A stretch of DNA of 64,000 bases. Origin: Mesorhizobium muleiense (lineage in GTDB: Bacteria; Pseudomonadota; Alphaproteobacteria; Rhizobiales; Rhizobiaceae). The translations under genes were made by a program, and so were the position numbers. The DNA is taken from positions 62,001-126,000 of the forward strand of contig NZ_FNEE01000014.1 of assembly GCF_900099905.1 (NCBI RefSeq), given 5' to 3'. Numbering within the stretch: the first letter of the stretch is position 1; each line of letters opens with the position of its first letter. The notes beneath the pieces are model-generated. The model worked only from the letters and a program-made list of their open reading frames with translations. It had not been told where the DNA came from and searched no databases. Shown here in pieces: positions 44,076 to 52,720 of this stretch.

Positions 44076-45047
44076 GTGCAGAGACGAGCTTGCGCACTCG
44101 CCATAGTTGCGACCGGCTTCATGTCCGGTCCGGCGTCGGCCTACATGGCCTATGTCTCCAACGAGAAAGACAACACAATGACCGTCGTCGACACCGCGAC
44201 GATGCAGGTGGTGAAGACCGTCAATGTCGGGCAGCGTCCGCGCGGCATCACCATCTCGCACGACGGCAAGCACATTTATCTCTGCGCCAGCGACGATGAT
44301 TCGATCGAGGTCATCGACACGGCGTCGCTGGAGATCGTCGATACCTTGCCTTCCGGGCCCGACCCGGAGCTGTTCGTGCTGTCGCCTGACGGCAAGACGC
44401 TCTATGTCGCCAATGAGGACGACAATCTCGTCACCGTCATCGACATCGAGGGCAAGAAGGTGCTGGCGGAAATCCCGGTCGGCGTCGAACCGGAGGGCAT
44501 GGGTGTCAGCCCGGACGGAAAGACCATGGTCAACACGTCGGAAACGACGAACATGGCGCATTTCATCGATACGTCGACGCACGAGATCACCGACAACGTG
44601 TTGGTGGACGCGCGCCCGCGCTTCGTCGAGTTCACCCCCGACGGCAAGCAGGCCTGGGTGAGCGCCGAGATCGGTGGCACGGTTTCGGTGATCGACAATC
44701 AAACGCGCGAGGTCGTCCAGAAGATCACCTTCGAGGTTGCCGGCCTGAGGCCCGAATCCATCCAGCCGGTCGGTGTGCGCATCACCGCCGACGGCAAGAA
44801 AGCCTACGTGGCGCTCGGACCGGCCAACCGCGTCGCGGTGGTCAACACCCAGACATACGAGGTCGAGAAATATGTGCTGGTCGGCCAACGCGTCTGGCAG
44901 CTTGCTTTCACCCCGGACCAGAAGACCATCATCTCGACCAACGGCGTGTCGAACGACATCACCTTCATTGACGTGGCGACCGACGAGCCGGTGCAGTCGG
45001 TGACCGTCGGCGCGTTGCCGTGGGGCGTCGTCGTCTCTCCCAAATGA
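44076..45047 (+). CDS. Exported YVTN beta-propeller protein
   Basis: 323 residues with a signal peptide (cleavage near ASAY) and about seven repeats of the YVTN/SMP-30-like type, for example YVSNEKDNTMTVVDTATM, LYVANEDDNLVTVIDIEG and AYVALGPANRVAVVNTQT. Such propellers occur beside PQQ-linked ABC genes and in the lut cluster. GTG at 44076 follows GGGAGGAA. Function is unknown; a periplasmic binding or scaffold role is inferred. Confidence 0.85.
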   Translation: MQRRACALAIVATGFMSGPASAYMAYVSNEKDNTMTVVDTATMQVVKTVNVGQRPRGITISHDGKHIYLCASDDDSIEVIDTASLEIVDTLPSGPDPELFVLSPDGKTLYVANEDDNLVTVIDIEGKKVLAEIPVGVEPEGMGVSPDGKTMVNTSETTNMAHFIDTSTHEITDNVLVDARPRFVEFTPDGKQAWVSAEIGGTVSVIDNQTREVVQKITFEVAGLRPESIQPVGVRITADGKKAYVALGPANRVAVVNTQTYEVEKYVLVGQRVWQLAFTPDQKTIISTNGVSNDITFIDVATDEPVQSVTVGALPWGVVVSPK

Positions 45048-45120
45048 ATCCCGCCACATGAACCATTGAATAAACCAAGTGAATCAAACCGACAGAAAAA
45101 CAGCAGAAGGGCAGGAAATC

Positions 45121-45615
45121 ATGCGGAAATTTCGGGCAGTCGCTTTCGCCGCGCTGGTGGGCATGGCGCTCACCCAGGGCCAGGTCTCGGCGCAGGACGG
45201 CGATGACGATGACGCCGCCGCCGGAGCGGCCAGCACGGAGGCCAGTCCGAAAGCCGAGAAGGCGACCCGGGCCAGCAAGGACGTGCCGGAACTTATCCTC
45301 GGCAGCAAGGAAGACCAGTTCACCGCCAACCAGAAGGATTTTGAGCTGATCGCCGGCCAGGGCTATCGCTGGAAGATCACCGCGGCGGGCGGGCTGGAGT
45401 ACAAATTCCACACCGACCTGTTCCGCAATGTGTGGAACAACCAGATCGTCATCAACGACCTCGAGGTGCACATGAACGGCGCACCCGCATGGCTCGAATT
45501 CGACGCCGACGGCACCATCCAGGTACAGTTCACCACCGTGAGGCCCGGTATCTACACATGGTCGGTGCCCGACCTCGCCGACAAGGGCATGAAGGGCACG
45601 ATCACGATCAAGTAA
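45121..45615 (+). CDS. Small exported protein with acidic N-terminus
   Basis: 164 residues. The signal peptide ends near VSAQ, and the mature protein begins DGDDDDA, a run of acidic residues that could bind a hard metal ion. The rest is a beta-rich, cupredoxin-like chain (YRWKITAAGGLEYKF, GIYTWSVPDLADKG) but no complete copper site is visible. It sits inside the PQQ/lanthanide-type ABC operon between the propeller and the ATPase. ATG 45121 has a good GGCAGGAA site. Metal binding is a guess. Confidence 0.75.
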   Translation: MRKFRAVAFAALVGMALTQGQVSAQDGDDDDAAAGAASTEASPKAEKATRASKDVPELILGSKEDQFTANQKDFELIAGQGYRWKITAAGGLEYKFHTDLFRNVWNNQIVINDLEVHMNGAPAWLEFDADGTIQVQFTTVRPGIYTWSVPDLADKGMKGTITIK

Positions 45616-45700
45616 GGTTTGAAAAGCAGGACCTGCGCGATCACGCCCCGTGGGCTAGACTTGGGCCAGACTGTTGTCGACGACAAGGGAGCCAGCCAGC

Positions 45701-46489
45701 GTGCAGCATGTGAGGACAAGCGGACCGGGAGATCAGGTGGCGGCGCTCGACGTCGCCGCCGTCAGCCATTCCTATGGTTCGAAGCCGGCGCTCAACGACG
45801 TCTCGTTCTCGATCGCGCCGGCGACGTTCACCGTGCTTCTCGGTCTCAACGGCGCCGGCAAGACGACGCTGTTCTCGCTGATCAGCCATCTTTACGACAC
45901 GCGCCGCGGGTCGATCCGCATCTTCGGCCACGACGTCAGCCGCGCCTCCGGCGAGGCGCTCAGGCGGGTCGGCATCGTGTTCCAGGCGCGCACGCTCGAC
46001 CTCGATCTCAGCGTTCACCAGAACCTCTCCTACCACGCCGCGCTGCATGGCATCGGCGGACGCGAGGCCCGGCAGCGCATTGCCGCGCTGCTCGATATCG
46101 TCGACATGCCGGGTCGGCAGCATGACAAGGCACGCAGCCTTTCCGGCGGCCAGATGCGGCGCATCGAGATCGCCAGGGCGCTGCTCCACCGCCCGTCGCT
46201 GCTGCTGCTCGACGAGGCGACGGTAGGTCTCGACATCCAGTCGCGCGCCGGCATTCTCGCCACCATCCGCAAGCTCGTCGAAACCGAGGGCATCGGCGTG
46301 CTGTGGGCAACGCATCTGATCGACGAGGTTGACGACGGCGACCATGTCGTCGTGCTGCGCCAGGGCGAACTGGTCGCCAAGGGCAAGGTGGCCGATGTCG
46401 TCAGGACAAGCGGCGCCGGCTCGATCCGCGACGCCTTTTCCAGGCTCAGCCGCATCGAGGCGGCTGGCACCGCGGGGATATCGCCATGA
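45701..46489 (+). CDS. ABC transporter ATP-binding protein (PQQ/lanthanide-type)
   Basis: A 262-residue ATPase with Walker A LNGAGKTTL, signature LSGGQMRRIEIARAL, Walker B LLLLDEATVGLD and the His switch WATHLID. It pairs with the ABC-2 permease whose ATG overlaps its TGA. GTG at 45701 with AGGGAG upstream is preferred over TTG 45674. Relatives are annotated with PQQ-dependent alcohol systems and as LutE-like. Confidence 0.88.
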   Translation: MQHVRTSGPGDQVAALDVAAVSHSYGSKPALNDVSFSIAPATFTVLLGLNGAGKTTLFSLISHLYDTRRGSIRIFGHDVSRASGEALRRVGIVFQARTLDLDLSVHQNLSYHAALHGIGGREARQRIAALLDIVDMPGRQHDKARSLSGGQMRRIEIARALLHRPSLLLLDEATVGLDIQSRAGILATIRKLVETEGIGVLWATHLIDEVDDGDHVVVLRQGELVAKGKVADVVRTSGAGSIRDAFSRLSRIEAAGTAGISP

Positions 46490-47361
46490 GCGCTCCTTCA
46501 ATGCCCGAAAAAGTCGCCGGCATCATCCCGGTGAAGTTCGAAAAATTCGGCCTGCGCCACTATCTCATTTGCCTCAAGGGCGTCGTCCTGCGGGAATGCC
46601 TGCGCTTCCTGCACCAGCGCGAGCGCTTCATATCCTCGCTGGTTCGGCCGCTCATCTGGCTGTTCATCTTTGCCGCCGGATTCCGGCAGGTGCTCGGCGT
46701 GTCGATCATCCCGCCCTACAAGACCTACGTGCTCTACGAGGTCTACATCACGCCGGGGCTGTGCGGCATGATCCTGCTGTTCTCAGGCATGCAGTCTTCG
46801 CTGTCGATGGTTTATGACCGCGAGATGGGCAACATGCGCACCCTGCTGGTCAGCCCCTTCCCGCGCTGGTTCCTGTTGGTGTCGAAGATGCTCGCCGGCG
46901 TCTCCGTATCGATCGCGCAGGTCTATGCGTTCCTGATCGTTGCCTGGTTCTGGGGCGTCAAGGCGCCGCCGATCGGCTATCTCATGGTGCTGCCGGCGCT
47001 GTTCCTGTCGGGAATGATGCTTTGCGCGCTCGGCATGCTTTTGTCGTCGATGATCAAGCAGCTCGAAAATTTCGCCGGCATCATGAACTTCGTCATCTTT
47101 CCCGGCTATTTCGCCTCTCCGGCGCTCTATCCGTTGTGGCGCATCCAGGAGGCGAGCCCGCTGCTGCACAAGATCTGCCTCGCCAACCCGTTCACCTATG
47201 CCGTCGAACTGATCCGCTTCGCCTTCTACGGCCAGATCGAGTGGCTGTCGCTGGGCGTCGTTGCCGGCTGCACTGTCCTGTTCCTTGCCGCCGCCATCAT
47301 CGCCTACGACCCTTCGCGCGGCCTGGTGACCCGCAAACAAGACACCGGAGGAAATGGCTGA
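46486..47361 (+). CDS. ABC-2 type transporter permease (PQQ/lanthanide-type)
   Basis: A 291-residue inner-membrane permease with about six hydrophobic segments (LVRPLIWLFIFAAGF, CGMILLFSGMQ, PALFLSGMMLCALGMLL and others) and the ABC-2 region NFVIFPGYFASPALYPL. It overlaps the ATPase stop (ATGA) and the next start (TGATG), so all three are coupled. ABC-2 systems mostly export, while the lut cluster is linked to uptake; direction is not settled by sequence. Confidence 0.87.
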   Translation: MSAPSMPEKVAGIIPVKFEKFGLRHYLICLKGVVLRECLRFLHQRERFISSLVRPLIWLFIFAAGFRQVLGVSIIPPYKTYVLYEVYITPGLCGMILLFSGMQSSLSMVYDREMGNMRTLLVSPFPRWFLLVSKMLAGVSVSIAQVYAFLIVAWFWGVKAPPIGYLMVLPALFLSGMMLCALGMLLSSMIKQLENFAGIMNFVIFPGYFASPALYPLWRIQEASPLLHKICLANPFTYAVELIRFAFYGQIEWLSLGVVAGCTVLFLAAAIIAYDPSRGLVTRKQDTGGNG

Positions 47362-47990
47362 TGGCACGAATGAGTCTTGTTCGCAGCCTGGCTGTGGTTG
47401 CCATGCTCGCGCCGAGCGTGAACGCCAGGGCGGCGAATACCGATCCGGACTGGCCCTGCATACAGCGCAAGGTGCCGCAACTCTCGCTCGGCCAGATCTG
47501 GAACGGGCCGGAGCTTCCGCCAGCGGCGAAGGACTTTTCGAAGGACCCTGCCGTCTCCGGCCTGGTCGAGGAGGTGGCGGCCCGGCGGATGCCGATTGCC
47601 GAAGCCCAGAAGAAGATCAAGGATTTCGCCGCCTCGCTGCCGGCCGAGCAGCTTGCCCCGAAGATGGCGATGCTGGTGCAAGGCATGTTCGATCACATGG
47701 ACGCCGAGCGTTCGCAGGTGATCTCAGGCATTTCCCGGTACGCCCACAAGCAGCTCGAAATGGCCGCCGTCTTGCGCAAGGCAGCGTCCGAGGTCGATGC
47801 GTTGCGGGCAAAGCCGGATGCGGATCCCGACGACATCGAACGGCGAACCGAGCAGCTGAAATTCGCAACGCGAATTTTCAATGAACGCGTCCAATCACTG
47901 ACTTACGTCTGTGAAGTGCCGACGATCATCGAGCAGCGGCTTTATCAATTGTCCAAGGCCGTCTCGGAAACGCTCGCCGCGAAGAAGTAG
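47361..47990 (+). CDS. Exported helical protein with two cysteines, unknown
   Basis: 209 residues with a signal peptide (cleavage near ARAA), then DPDWPCIQRKVPQLSLGQIWNGP. The remainder is mostly helical, with one more cysteine (TYVCEVP) that could pair with the first. It is last in the ABC operon, coupled by TGATG. I do not recognise a family beyond its co-occurrence with PQQ-type ABC genes. Periplasmic by signal. Confidence 0.72.
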   Translation: MARMSLVRSLAVVAMLAPSVNARAANTDPDWPCIQRKVPQLSLGQIWNGPELPPAAKDFSKDPAVSGLVEEVAARRMPIAEAQKKIKDFAASLPAEQLAPKMAMLVQGMFDHMDAERSQVISGISRYAHKQLEMAAVLRKAASEVDALRAKPDADPDDIERRTEQLKFATRIFNERVQSLTYVCEVPTIIEQRLYQLSKAVSETLAAKK

Positions 47991-48013
47991 AACCTCTATC
48001 TCCGCAGCGGATC

Positions 48014-48214
48014 TCACGTTCCCCGGCCGGGCAGCACGCGCCAGCGCTGCACGAAATAACCGGGATGCGTCTCAATCCACTGGGCGACCAGCGGCTGCGC
48101 CTGCATGAAGGCGGTCCCTGGGTTCATCGCCAGGCCGTCCACCATCTGCTCGCGTTGTTCACAGGTCTGCGGCACATCCGTCAGGCAGACCATCATAACC
48201 AGCGTATAAAGCAT
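48014..48214 (-). CDS. Small conserved-looking protein, 66 residues
   Basis: Starts MLYTLVMMVCLTD with two early cysteines (CLTDVPQTCEQR) and ends with YFVQRWRVLPGRG. The hydrophobic start could be a short signal or anchor. ATG 48214 has a GGGG stretch upstream. It looks like a small protein common in rhizobia, but no function is known. The open frame extends upstream without coding support. Confidence 0.5.
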   Translation of the reverse strand: MLYTLVMMVCLTDVPQTCEQREQMVDGLAMNPGTAFMQAQPLVAQWIETHPGYFVQRWRVLPGRGT

Positions 48215-48483
48215 TGCCCCATTACCCCCAATCGAATCCCGAACCCCATGCCCGGGAGTTTCAGTGATACCGACCAGTCTGCAGGGTCGCACATACAGAT
48301 CGCTTACGGGTGTGAAAGGACGTGCCCCCGCTCTTTCGCACCGCAATATAACATATCGCTTATCTAACACCAACAACCGCAGGGCGTTGTTCTAGGCAAT
48401 TGCTTCAGGTTGCGCTGCGCCAATGCGGCGCCGATGTTTCCGGCGTCGATGATTCCGATCTTCACGGGGTGTCTTCGATGTCG

Positions 48484-49299
48484 TCAGACCGGCAGCCCGT
48501 TCTGCTTACGCAGGCTCTTGTCGAATGCGGATGCGGGGACGAAACGGCGCAGGAGACTGACCTGGCGCGCCATTTTTCCCGCAGCATAGCGCCTCTTCGG
48601 AACGGGATCGGTCGCAGCCGCCAAAACCGTCTTGGCGACCAATTCGGGCGAATCGCCTTTTTCCATTGCTTTCCGCACGACTGCGTTCATGCTAGCGCGC
48701 GCAGCGTCATAAATATCAAGCAACTGGTCCGGCTTGGCGAGATTATCTTCAAACGACGTGCGGGTATAAGCGGGTTCGACCAATGCAACGCGAATCCCGA
48801 ACGGGCGCAGTTCATGGTCGAGCGATTCGGAATAGCCTTCGATGGCATGTTTGGTCGAAGCATAAAGTGCGAAATAGGGAGCTGGGATGAACCCCTGCAC
48901 CGAACTCAGATTGACGATCCTACCCTTGCCTTCTCGGCGCATTATCGGCAGGACCGCGTTGGTCACGCGGAGCACGCCGAAGACGTTCACATCGAACAGT
49001 GCCTGAGCCTGGATCATTGAGGACTCTTCCGCGCCACCAAACAGACCCATGCCGGCATTGTTGACGAGCAGATCGATGCGCCCGGTCTCGGCCAGCACGT
49101 CATCGACCAGTTTCGCCACCGACGCGTCATCGGTCACGTCACAGGCCAGCATGGTCGGGCCGTCGGAGTTTTTGGCGGCTGCGCGACGGCTGGTGCCGAA
49201 CACGCGAAAACCGGCGCTTTGCAAAGCTATGGCCGTCGCGCGCCCGATGCCGGAGGACGCCCCCGTCACCAGGGCGACGCCAGGATTGGTCTTGTTCAT
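48484..49299 (-). CDS. Short-chain dehydrogenase/reductase
   Basis: A 271-residue classical SDR with TGASSGIGRA (NAD(P) loop, residues 11-20), NNAGMGL, and catalytic Ser plus Y-x3-K in YASTKHAIEGY. The N-terminal loop has a basic residue context suited to NADP. ATG 49299 follows AAAGAG. It is followed on the same strand by nothing close and preceded by the ketosynthase gene 69 bases upstream. Substrate unknown. Confidence 0.88.
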   Translation of the reverse strand: MNKTNPGVALVTGASSGIGRATAIALQSAGFRVFGTSRRAAAKNSDGPTMLACDVTDDASVAKLVDDVLAETGRIDLLVNNAGMGLFGGAEESSMIQAQALFDVNVFGVLRVTNAVLPIMRREGKGRIVNLSSVQGFIPAPYFALYASTKHAIEGYSESLDHELRPFGIRVALVEPAYTRTSFEDNLAKPDQLLDIYDAARASMNAVVRKAMEKGDSPELVAKTVLAAATDPVPKRRYAAGKMARQVSLLRRFVPASAFDKSLRKQNGLPV

Positions 49300-49368
49300 T
49301 GAAATCATCTCTTTCTCTGGGGTTGGACTGATTTTGGATTGGCATGGAAGAAGCATGAAAGGTCGGAG

Positions 49369-50673
49369 TCAGTTATGAGCGCCTCTGGCGTTCGCACCGG
49401 CCAACTCGTCCGTCCAGCGCCGGAACAGCGCGCTGGCATTGACGCCGCCAAAGCCGAAGCCGTTTGAGATCGCGTAGTCCATTGCCATCGGCCGGGCCTG
49501 GTTTGCGACGAAGTCGATGCCGTCGCCGGCGGGATCCGGCGCGCCCAGATTGAGGGTTGGCGGCGCCACCTGATCCCTGAGCGCCAGGATTGCGAAGATG
49601 GCTCCAAGCCCGCCGGCGGCTCCAAGCAAATGTCCGGTCGCCGATTTGGTTGCGCTGACGGCGATGGTGGAATCTGCGCCGAAGAGTGTTTTGATCGCCG
49701 CCATTTCCCCGAGATCACCGACCGGCGTCGAGGTCGCGTGCGCATTGAGGTGGCGAACCTCACGCGGCGAGATGCCGGCTTGGGCAATTGCGATCTGCAT
49801 GGCTCGGCGCGCCCCGTCGCCATCCTCGGGACCGGAGGTGACGTGATGAGCATCCGCCGTCGTGCCGTAGCCGACGAGCTCGGCGAGCGGTTTCGCGCCG
49901 CGCGCCAGCGCGTGGCTCAATTCCTCGATGACCAGCACGCCGGCTCCTTCGCCCATGACGAAGCCGTCCCGCGACACGTCGAAAGGCCGTGACGCCTGAG
50001 CCGGCGCCCAGTTGAAGCCGGTTGAAAGAGAGCGTGCGGCAGCAAAACCACCGAGACTGACGATGTTCATACAGGCTTCGGTTCCGCCGCACACCGCGAT
50101 ATCGGCTTCGTTGGCGCGGATGAGGCGAGCCGCATCGCCGATCGCCTGGATCCCGGCCGCGCACGCCGTCACCGGCGCGCCGAGTGGCCCCTTGAAGCCA
50201 TGGCGGATCGAGATGTGGCCCGCCGCGAGGTTCACCAGGAAGGACGGCACCGTGAACGGCGACAGGCGGCGGACGCCGCGCTGGTCGACCGTGCGCACCG
50301 CCTCGGTTATGGCGGGGAAGCCGCCGATGCCGGACGCGACGATCGTGGCCGTGCGCAGGCGATCGGCTTCCGAGACGGGCGCCCATCCTGCTTGCGCGAG
50401 GGCCTCTTGTGCAGCGGCGAGCCCGAAGATGATGAACCGGTCTACCTTGCGCTGGTCTTTTGGCGCCAGCACGGCATCCGGATCGAAACCAGCCTCCGGA
50501 TCGTCTTCCAGCGAGGGAACCACCCCGCCGATCTTGGCCGGGAGGTCTGCCACCACATCGTCCGGAAGCCTGCGGATGCCCGAGCGACCGGCCAGCAGCC
50601 GCGACCACGACGCTTCGACATCGGCAGCAAGGGGTGTGACCGCTCCCATGCCTGTAACAACAATCCGTCGCAT
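49369..50673 (-). CDS. Beta-ketoacyl-ACP synthase II (FabF-like)
   Basis: A 434-residue ketosynthase with the nucleophile in VTACAAGIQAIGDA, the two His motifs NAHATSTPVGD and KSATGHLLGAAGG, and the end segment ISNGFGFGGVNASALF. ATG at 50673 follows AGGAAAG; upstream open frame is not needed. It may be an accessory FabF paralogue because it lies next to an SDR and a TetR regulator rather than in a fab operon. Confidence 0.88.
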   Translation of the reverse strand: MRRIVVTGMGAVTPLAADVEASWSRLLAGRSGIRRLPDDVVADLPAKIGGVVPSLEDDPEAGFDPDAVLAPKDQRKVDRFIIFGLAAAQEALAQAGWAPVSEADRLRTATIVASGIGGFPAITEAVRTVDQRGVRRLSPFTVPSFLVNLAAGHISIRHGFKGPLGAPVTACAAGIQAIGDAARLIRANEADIAVCGGTEACMNIVSLGGFAAARSLSTGFNWAPAQASRPFDVSRDGFVMGEGAGVLVIEELSHALARGAKPLAELVGYGTTADAHHVTSGPEDGDGARRAMQIAIAQAGISPREVRHLNAHATSTPVGDLGEMAAIKTLFGADSTIAVSATKSATGHLLGAAGGLGAIFAILALRDQVAPPTLNLGAPDPAGDGIDFVANQARPMAMDYAISNGFGFGGVNASALFRRWTDELAGANARGAHN

Positions 50674-50720
50674 CTGCTTTCCTATCGAGTTGGCTGCGTC
50701 GCCAGCGCTGCGCACGCCGT

Positions 50721-51299
50721 TCAAGCGGCGGCTGCTTCGCGAACCTGTCCGGTCGCCGCGTCCAGGAAGGCCTGGGCGAGATCCGGATCGTTGACGACGC
50801 GCGACAGCATCAGCGCGCCGACCATCGTCGAGAGAATGGCCATGGCCTTTCTGTCGGGCTCCTCAGCTTTGGCGTGGGCAATGAAACGGCCGAGGATTTC
50901 GAGATGCTCCTTGATCCCGGCTTCGAACGACGCTTTCACCTCGCTGCCCTGTCTGGCGGCATCCGAGCCGAGCGCGACAATCGGGCAGCCGTCCATCTTT
51001 TCTCCGCGATGGCCCATGCTGAGGTAGAATGCGATCACGGCGCCAAGCGGATCCTCGGATTTTGCCGCAGTCGCGGCCGACCACCGCAGCGTGGCGCTCT
51101 CCATCGCCCGCCTCGACGCCTGCACCGCCAGATCGTCCTTGGAGGCGAACTGCTTGTAGAACGCGCCTTGGGTCAGCCCGGCAGCCTGCATCAGGTCCTT
51201 AAGGCCGATGCCGTCAAAGCCGCGCTCCCGAAAAAGCCGGCTTGCCACATTGATCACGGTTTCGCGGTTTTCCGCCGCCTGAATGCGACTCACACGCAT
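50721..51299 (-). CDS. TetR family transcriptional regulator
   Basis: 192 residues. The N-terminal helix-turn-helix (GLKDLMQAAGLTQGAFYKQFASKDDL) identifies TetR, and the C-terminal domain has the conserved GCPIVALGSDAAR segment. Divergent from the SnoaL-like gene with a large inverted repeat between them, so it likely represses itself and that gene. A decayed copy of its C-terminal half lies at 51903-52189. Confidence 0.9.
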   Translation of the reverse strand: MRVSRIQAAENRETVINVASRLFRERGFDGIGLKDLMQAAGLTQGAFYKQFASKDDLAVQASRRAMESATLRWSAATAAKSEDPLGAVIAFYLSMGHRGEKMDGCPIVALGSDAARQGSEVKASFEAGIKEHLEILGRFIAHAKAEEPDRKAMAILSTMVGALMLSRVVNDPDLAQAFLDAATGQVREAAAA

Positions 51300-51319
51300 G
51301 TAGACCTCCTTAAATTAGC

Positions 51320-51360
51320 TTGCGTTCGACATCTATAACAGATATAGAGTACGAACGCAA
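51320..51360. promoter_or_regulatory. Inverted-repeat operator, TetR / SnoaL-like
   Basis: Perfect arms TTGCGTTCG (51320-51328) and CGAACGCAA (51352-51360) are 23 bases apart, and matching flanks extend outward. The repeat lies between the divergent TetR and SnoaL-like genes. The same arms and the same 23-base spacing recur at 52206-52254. Confidence 0.72.
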
Positions 51361-51382
51361 TCCAATTTGGAGGAGAGGTCAA

Positions 51383-51841
51383 ATGCTATACAGTCATATC
51401 GTCGAGAAATCGATCCGGCAGAGCTTCGACCACGTCAACAACCATCGCTGGGATGAGGCGGTGAAAGCACTCGTGCCGCATGTCCATCACCGCGTTTCCG
51501 GCGCCCACGCGCTTGGTGGTGAGCGCCACGACAAGGAAGCCGTGCGCCGCTGGTTTGAGCGCCTCGGCCGCGTCCTGCCCAATCTCCATCTCACGGTCAA
51601 CCACGTCTGGGTGACGGGCTGGCCGTGGCATACCACCGTATTTGCCCAGTGGGACGGCACGGCAACGCTGCTCAACGGCGACGCGTCCTACGTCAACAGT
51701 GGCCTGCACGTGTTCACCCTGCGGTGGGGCCGAGTCTATGCGCTAGAGGAATTCTACGATTCACAAGCAGCGGCCCGCGGTCTTGCCACCCAGGCGGCAA
51801 CTGGCCTCGAAGAAGCTGTCGCCGAACCAATCGTAGGCTAG
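51383..51841 (+). CDS. SnoaL-like / NTF2-fold protein
   Basis: 152 residues with the alpha-beta barrel pattern of SnoaL-like proteins: an early HVNNHRWDEAVKALVPHVHH, then AVRRWFERLGRVLPNLHLTV and FAQWDGTATLLNGD. Members act as isomerases, cyclases or ligand carriers. GGAGGAGAGG precedes ATG 51383. It is divergent from the TetR gene and is its likely target. Function unknown. Confidence 0.8.
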   Translation: MLYSHIVEKSIRQSFDHVNNHRWDEAVKALVPHVHHRVSGAHALGGERHDKEAVRRWFERLGRVLPNLHLTVNHVWVTGWPWHTTVFAQWDGTATLLNGDASYVNSGLHVFTLRWGRVYALEEFYDSQAAARGLATQAATGLEEAVAEPIVG

Positions 51842-51902
51842 CGGAAGTCAGCGGCCCGCAGCGTAACCGTGGGTACGCTAGCCCGTGGCCATGCCGACCC
51901 CA

Positions 51903-52189
51903 TCAGCGCGCGCTCGACGGCCGCTTTCGGGAACCGCTTCGACAGCCGCTCGTCGTTGACGGTCGCGAGAGGAGCACCGCGCCGGCCATTGTCGAGAGAA
52001 TGGCCTTGCAGCTGGGCTCCTTGCCCCTGCCCTCGCCAACCCAGCTACCGAGCATCCCAGAATATTCCCTGATCCCCGCCTCGAAATGATGCCTTACGTC
52101 GGCGCCCTGCCCGGCGGCATCCGAGCCGAGCGCGTCAATCGGGCAGCCCTCCATTCTGTCTGCGCGATGCGCCTGCGACTCACATGCAT
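51903..52189 (-). pseudogene. Decayed TetR paralogue
   Basis: The minus strand starts with MHVSR, matching the intact regulator's MRVSR, but then jumps to the C-terminal region (MEGCPIDALGSDAAGQG, HFEAGIREY, AILSTMAGAVLLSR) in another frame, and shifts again near VNDERL. The helix-turn-helix and about 90 codons are lost. It is a degenerate copy of the TetR at 50721-51299. Confidence 0.8.
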
Positions 52190-52205
52190 CATAAATTTTC
52201 ATTTT

Positions 52206-52254
52206 TAGATTGCATTCGTAATCTAACTCAGTTATAGAGTTCGAACGCAATCTA
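52206..52254. promoter_or_regulatory. Second copy of the TetR-type inverted repeat
   Basis: Arms TAGATTGCATTCG (52206-52218) and CGAACGCAATCTA (52242-52254) differ by one base and are 23 bases apart, like the site at 51320-51360. It precedes the frameshifted exported protein gene and the RND genes, so the intact TetR may act here in trans. Confidence 0.68.
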
Positions 52255-52272
52255 AAACGAAGGAGATACGAG

Positions 52273-52685
52273 ATGATCCGCAACACCCTGAGCGCCTCGG
52301 TTTTGGCCACGCTGTTTCTTGCCGCCCCGGCGTTTGCCAGGAAGCCACCATAGGACGCCCGATCGAAGCCGGCAGCCTGCACGAGGGCCACCTCGACATG
52401 GTCGTCTATTACGTCCCGGCCGAGGGCGACCGCCTGGAGGTCACCGCCACCTTCGCGCCGAAGACCGGCGGCGATCCGCAGCGCGTCGTCATGGGCCTCG
52501 CCGACGGCGACTCCGTGGCCTTTTCGATGCCCGGCCACCGCGGCCCGCTCTACGCGTTCTCGCGGTCCGGCGAGGAGGTGACGGTGTCGTCCGAGACAGG
52601 CATGCGCGCCGATGCCAATGCACCGACCCGCCTTGCAGACGGCAGCCTGCGTGCTGCTGGGCTCACGTCCGTCGGGCCGATGTAA
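52273..52685 (+). pseudogene. Small exported protein gene with a frameshift
   Basis: ATG 52273 follows GAAGGAG and encodes a signal peptide (VLATLFLAAPAFA), but the frame stops at 52353. The next frame continues QEATIGRPIEAGSLHEGHLD and runs to 52685. One extra C in the GCCAGG stretch near 52336-52341 would restore a single 138-residue protein. Either a true frameshift or a sequencing error. The family is not recognised. Confidence 0.65.
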
Positions 52686-52720
52686 AGGTCAAACCCAATC
52701 TTTCTTGAGAGGCGACGAAC

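Noticed and set aside
42798..45059. Open frame of about 750 codons antisense to the binding-protein and propeller genes.
   Set aside because: Same reason; Asp/Arg/His-rich and without a ribosome site or motifs.
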